Source: an uncultured Eubacterium sp.
GTDB taxonomy: Bacteria; Bacillota; Clostridia; Lachnospirales; Lachnospiraceae
Length of the DNA stretch: 26,322 bases
Assembly (NCBI GenBank): GCA_910579145.1
Contig: CAJTTQ010000022.1
Span: 11,568-37,889 of the forward strand
Reading direction: 5' to 3'
The position numbers were made by a program, and so were the translations under genes. This document shows, in pieces, positions 24,532 through 26,322 of the stretch; position 1 is the first letter of the stretch; each line of letters starts with the position of its first letter. The notes under the pieces were generated by a model. It made no database searches, was not told the DNA's origin, and saw only the letters and a list, made by a program, of their open reading frames with translations.

Positions 24532-25896
24532 TTAGAAAATTTGCATTATCTTCTGGTAACTATCATTTTTGCTTTTGACCATTTGGACATAATATCTTTT
24601 GTTCTTTCTTAACTTGGCAATAGTTTTTTTGTTTTTGTTTCGCCCCAAGGTCACAATATTGGTTTTACTTTTAGAGAAACTACTACTGGTAGAATATGCG
24701 AGTTCATAACCAGTGGTTTGGGTGCTCTGTTTCTTCCAATTTACAGAAAACCCTTTCTTTTTGGGCTTCAGCTTTGTAATCGTTGTGGATTTGGGCAGAA
24801 TAGTAAATGTGCGGGTTGCACTGCCTTTGTAATTATCCTTGAACTTGATGTGAACTGAATGCTTTCCTACATTCCTCATATCTCCCGTAAAGGACAAAGT
24901 ATAATCCGTATTGTAGGTTAGATACTTGCCTTGGCTGTCTTGCACAATGACAGAGGGCATATGCACTTTGCCATTATAAGTGACGGATTTTCTTGATAAT
25001 ATAGTATTATCAATCGCATAAATAATGCGGTTTTGTCTAATATTCCCACACTTTTTGCAACGTTCCGTAAAATATCCATTGTCGGTTTGGCTAGCTTGAG
25101 CAAAGCTGGTCTGATAGTCATGAGGACAGGTTACCGTAACAATGCAACTTGCTGTAATCTCTCCGTCTAAAGATGAAGCAGTAATAGTAGTCGTTCCAGC
25201 AGAAACACCAGTAACCACACCCTGCTCAACTGTGGCGATGGATGGATTGGCCGACTGCCAGGTAATTGTTTTGTCCGTGGCATTGTTTGGCAGGACGGTT
25301 GCCGTTATGGTCTGTTGTGTTCCGGTTCCCAGCGTAATCTTGAATGGGTTGAGGGAAATGGAAGTCACATTTATGGTTGGTTCTTTATAGCTGAGGGTAA
25401 GGTAGTATGGTATGTTAAAGGTCGATGATGTTCTTACTGCAAAATAATAATTTCCCTTGTCCAAAGTAATTTGTGCTGAACCATAATATATTGCACGCGC
25501 TGCACTGTAAGATAATGTAATTTTATTTTCAGTCTGGTTTGATCGCCAAAGCAGTTCATCGGGATTTGCATCTGAGAAAATCGCAAAACCATTGCGATTT
25601 ATGTTGTTATATTTTCTTTCAGCCGATTCAAAATATATATTTAGAAAACCACTTTGTGGCATGGAAAATTTATATGTATGCCAGTAGTAACTGCTCCCTG
25701 CATTTTCGAGTGGTCCATAATAATCTCCTTGCTTCATAGTCCCAGTAACTGTATTCCCGAGAGAAATATCCTGGCTATAATTCAGCCATCCTGCTGCATA
25801 CGCTTTGGCTGGAAAAGCCGTGATGCTCAGCATAAAAAGTGCCGATGCCAATAACGTAGAAATTAACCTTTTGCTCATCTGATTTTTAAGTTGCAA
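24532..25896 (-). CDS. Secreted Ig-like (BIG2)/Fn3-like surface protein
   Basis: A 454-residue exported protein. After a signal peptide (RLISTLLASALFMLSITAFP, ending AKAYAAG) comes an N-terminal beta-sandwich resembling a PPC-type domain. A bacterial Ig-like BIG2 domain follows (TSISLNPFKITLGTGTQQTI, ITWQSANPSIATVEQGVVTG). A short Cys-containing module (CPHDY...ERCKKCGNIRQ) and a beta region (TYNGKVHMPSVIVQDSQGKY) come next. Last is an Fn3-like domain with a Lys-rich strand (ITKLKPKKKGFSVNWKKQST) that ends sooner than usual, so the C-terminus may be truncated. There is no LPXTG motif or anchor helix. I choose the TTG at 25896 because GGAGG lies exactly 8 nt upstream; the ATG at 25878 is the alternative. 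It is the first gene behind the invertible promoter. Confidence 0.8.
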   Translation of the reverse strand: MQLKNQMSKRLISTLLASALFMLSITAFPAKAYAAGWLNYSQDISLGNTVTGTMKQGDYYGPLENAGSSYYWHTYKFSMPQSGFLNIYFESAERKYNNINRNGFAIFSDANPDELLWRSNQTENKITLSYSAARAIYYGSAQITLDKGNYYFAVRTSSTFNIPYYLTLSYKEPTINVTSISLNPFKITLGTGTQQTITATVLPNNATDKTITWQSANPSIATVEQGVVTGVSAGTTTITASSLDGEITASCIVTVTCPHDYQTSFAQASQTDNGYFTERCKKCGNIRQNRIIYAIDNTILSRKSVTYNGKVHMPSVIVQDSQGKYLTYNTDYTLSFTGDMRNVGKHSVHIKFKDNYKGSATRTFTILPKSTTITKLKPKKKGFSVNWKKQSTQTTGYELAYSTSSSFSKSKTNIVTLGRNKNKKTIAKLRKNKRYYVQMVKSKNDSYQKIMQIF

Positions 25897-25920
25897 ATAA
25901 AACGCCTCCTTTAATGTGCC

Positions 25921-25956
25921 TAGGCTTGTTTTTCTCAAACATTAAAAATAAGCCTA
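25921..25956 (-). promoter_or_regulatory. Leader hairpin of the Ig-like gene
   Basis: TAGGCTTGTTTTT (25921-25933) and AAAAATAAGCCTA (25944-25956) form a 13-bp stem with one mismatch and a 10-nt loop. It lies in the 5' leader, 12 bp before the ribosome site. No T run follows in the direction of transcription, so it looks like an RNA-stability or control element and not a terminator. Confidence 0.5.
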
Positions 25957-25977
25957 AAACCGTTTGATTTGTAAGAA

Positions 25978-26002
25978 TGTAACACAATGTGTATTCTGTT
26001 AC
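25978..26002 (+). repeat. Left inverted site of the putative invertible promoter
   Basis: This 25-bp site pairs in inverted orientation with 26200-26224, with 21 of 25 bases identical. The inner 15 bp, TGTGTATTCTGTTAC (25988-26002), match perfectly. Each site also has its own short inverted arms (GTAACA...TGTTAC), as expected for a tyrosine recombinase core site. Confidence 0.75.
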
Positions 26003-26004
26003 CT

Positions 26005-26033
26005 ATTTTATCATTAAAATCTATAAGATTCAA
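26005..26033 (-). promoter_or_regulatory. Strong promoter inside the invertible segment, facing the exported cassette
   Basis: On the minus strand TTGAAT (26028-26033), a 17-bp spacer and TAAAAT (26005-26010) preceded by TGA, an extended -10. Transcription would start within the left inverted site and run into the Ig-like gene. In the orientation sequenced the cassette should be ON. Confidence 0.75.
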
Positions 26034-26185
26034 GAAAAAATTGTCCTCATTTGAGGTTTATCCCAAGAATTTTATGAGAACAAAAATAATTTTTTAACAA
26101 AATCTGGGAAATCACATCTTATTCCTTTGTTTGGATATTGATTTTTTAGCGATAAATCGGCACTTAATAAGGGTTTGGAGCAAAA

Positions 26186-26191
26186 TATAAT
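26186..26191 (+). promoter_or_regulatory. Candidate rightward -10 box at the right edge of the segment
   Basis: A perfect TATAAT lies 8 bp before the right inverted site, facing the recombinase gene. The best -35 candidate is TTAATA at 26164-26169 with a 16-bp spacer. In such AT-rich DNA a chance match is possible. Confidence 0.4.
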
Positions 26192-26199
26192 GCCAGAAT

Positions 26200-26224
26200 G
26201 TAACAGAATACACAAAATGTAACA
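26200..26224 (-). repeat. Right inverted site of the putative invertible promoter
   Basis: Inverted partner of 25978-26002. GTAACAGAATACACA (26200-26214) is the exact reverse complement of the left inner arm. The outer 10 bp match at 6 positions. Confidence 0.75.
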
Positions 26225-26239
26225 AGTGTCCTCTTGCTC

Positions 26240-26267
26240 TTGATAGGTTATACTTATTTTCTATCAA
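26240..26267 (+). promoter_or_regulatory. Inverted repeat around a -10-like box before the recombinase gene
   Basis: TTGATAG (26240-26246) and CTATCAA (26261-26267) flank 14 bp that include TATACT (26249-26254), a plausible -10 box without a clear -35. This could be an operator at the recombinase's own promoter, or a leader hairpin if transcription begins upstream. Confidence 0.4.
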
Positions 26268-26287
26268 AGACAAGGGGGCTTCTTATT

Positions 26288-26322
26288 ATGGCAGCAACAG
26301 AACCGATCAGAAGTAAGAAAGA
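26288..26322 (+). CDS. Tyrosine recombinase/integrase, N-terminal fragment cut by the window edge
   Basis: Only the first 11 codons are visible (MAATEPIRSKK). They match the start I know for a family of short Firmicute tyrosine recombinases whose proteins typically begin M-A-x-x-E-P-I-R-x-K-K, without an arm-binding domain. AAGGGGG ends 9 nt before the ATG, so the start is well supported. The gene is divergent from the exported cassette and lies 64 bp from the right inverted site. It is the natural candidate for the enzyme that inverts the intervening segment. The catalytic residues lie outside the window, so family assignment rests on a short match. Confidence 0.6.
   Translation, partial: MAATEPIRSKK

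Larger units (their letters stand above)
26003..26199. other. Putative invertible promoter segment
   Basis: A 197-bp, very AT-rich segment with no gene, bounded by the inverted 25-bp sites. It holds a strong leftward promoter at its left edge and a perfect TATAAT facing right at its right edge. Inversion would exchange which flanking gene each promoter serves. This is inferred from structure only. Confidence 0.65.

Noticed and set aside
25897..25938. Longer start of the Ig-like protein at 25938
   Set aside because: It would lie inside the leader hairpin without a ribosome site and place the signal peptide ~30 residues from the N-terminus; the TTG at 25896 has GGAGG at ideal spacing.

Overview
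The window looks like the chromosome of an anaerobic Firmicute in class Clostridia, most likely a gut Lachnospiraceae-type organism. The evidence is AGGAGG-type ribosome sites, frequent TTG/GTG starts, a NifU-like/GGGtGRT gene pair, CheV, and a membrane-anchored FKBP-type foldase. No rRNA, tRNA or CRISPR was recognised.

Region 1 (1-860) holds a decayed tyrosine integrase (pseudogene) and a short repeat-rich intergenic stretch. Region 2 (860-20,584) is an ordinary, densely packed chromosomal block, entirely on the minus strand. Read in the direction of transcription (right to left) it contains five groups. (a) A membrane-anchored trigger-factor/FKBP-like foldase, a small membrane protein and an OmpR-type response regulator/histidine kinase pair. 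(b) A lipoprotein, a small PH-domain protein and CheV. (c) A very acidic single-pass membrane protein followed by hisH and hisF. (d) A seven-gene run ung, moxR, DUF58, transglutaminase, LUD protein, topB and a left-handed beta-helix protein, with gaps of 57 bp or less and several overlaps. (e) The NifU-like and GGGtGRT genes with their own consensus promoter. Promoters and terminators separating these groups can be read directly.

Region 3 (20,640-26,322) is visibly more AT-rich and accessory. It starts with a leftward terminator that has no adjacent leftward gene, then a plus-strand helix-turn-helix gene. Next is a minus-strand cassette of exported proteins: an Ig-like/Fn3-like secreted protein, a WG-repeat lipoprotein, a possible 41-residue membrane peptide and a secreted transglutaminase-like protein. 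Upstream of this cassette lies a ~200 bp AT-rich segment bounded by inverted 25-bp sites (21/25 identical, 15 bp perfect). Just inside the left site is a strong promoter firing into the cassette. Just outside the right site is the start of a divergent tyrosine recombinase gene, cut by the window edge. The best reading is a phase-variable invertible promoter controlling an exported-protein cassette, with the recombinase encoded next to its own switch. This is the most interesting system in the window. The inversion itself is inferred and not shown.
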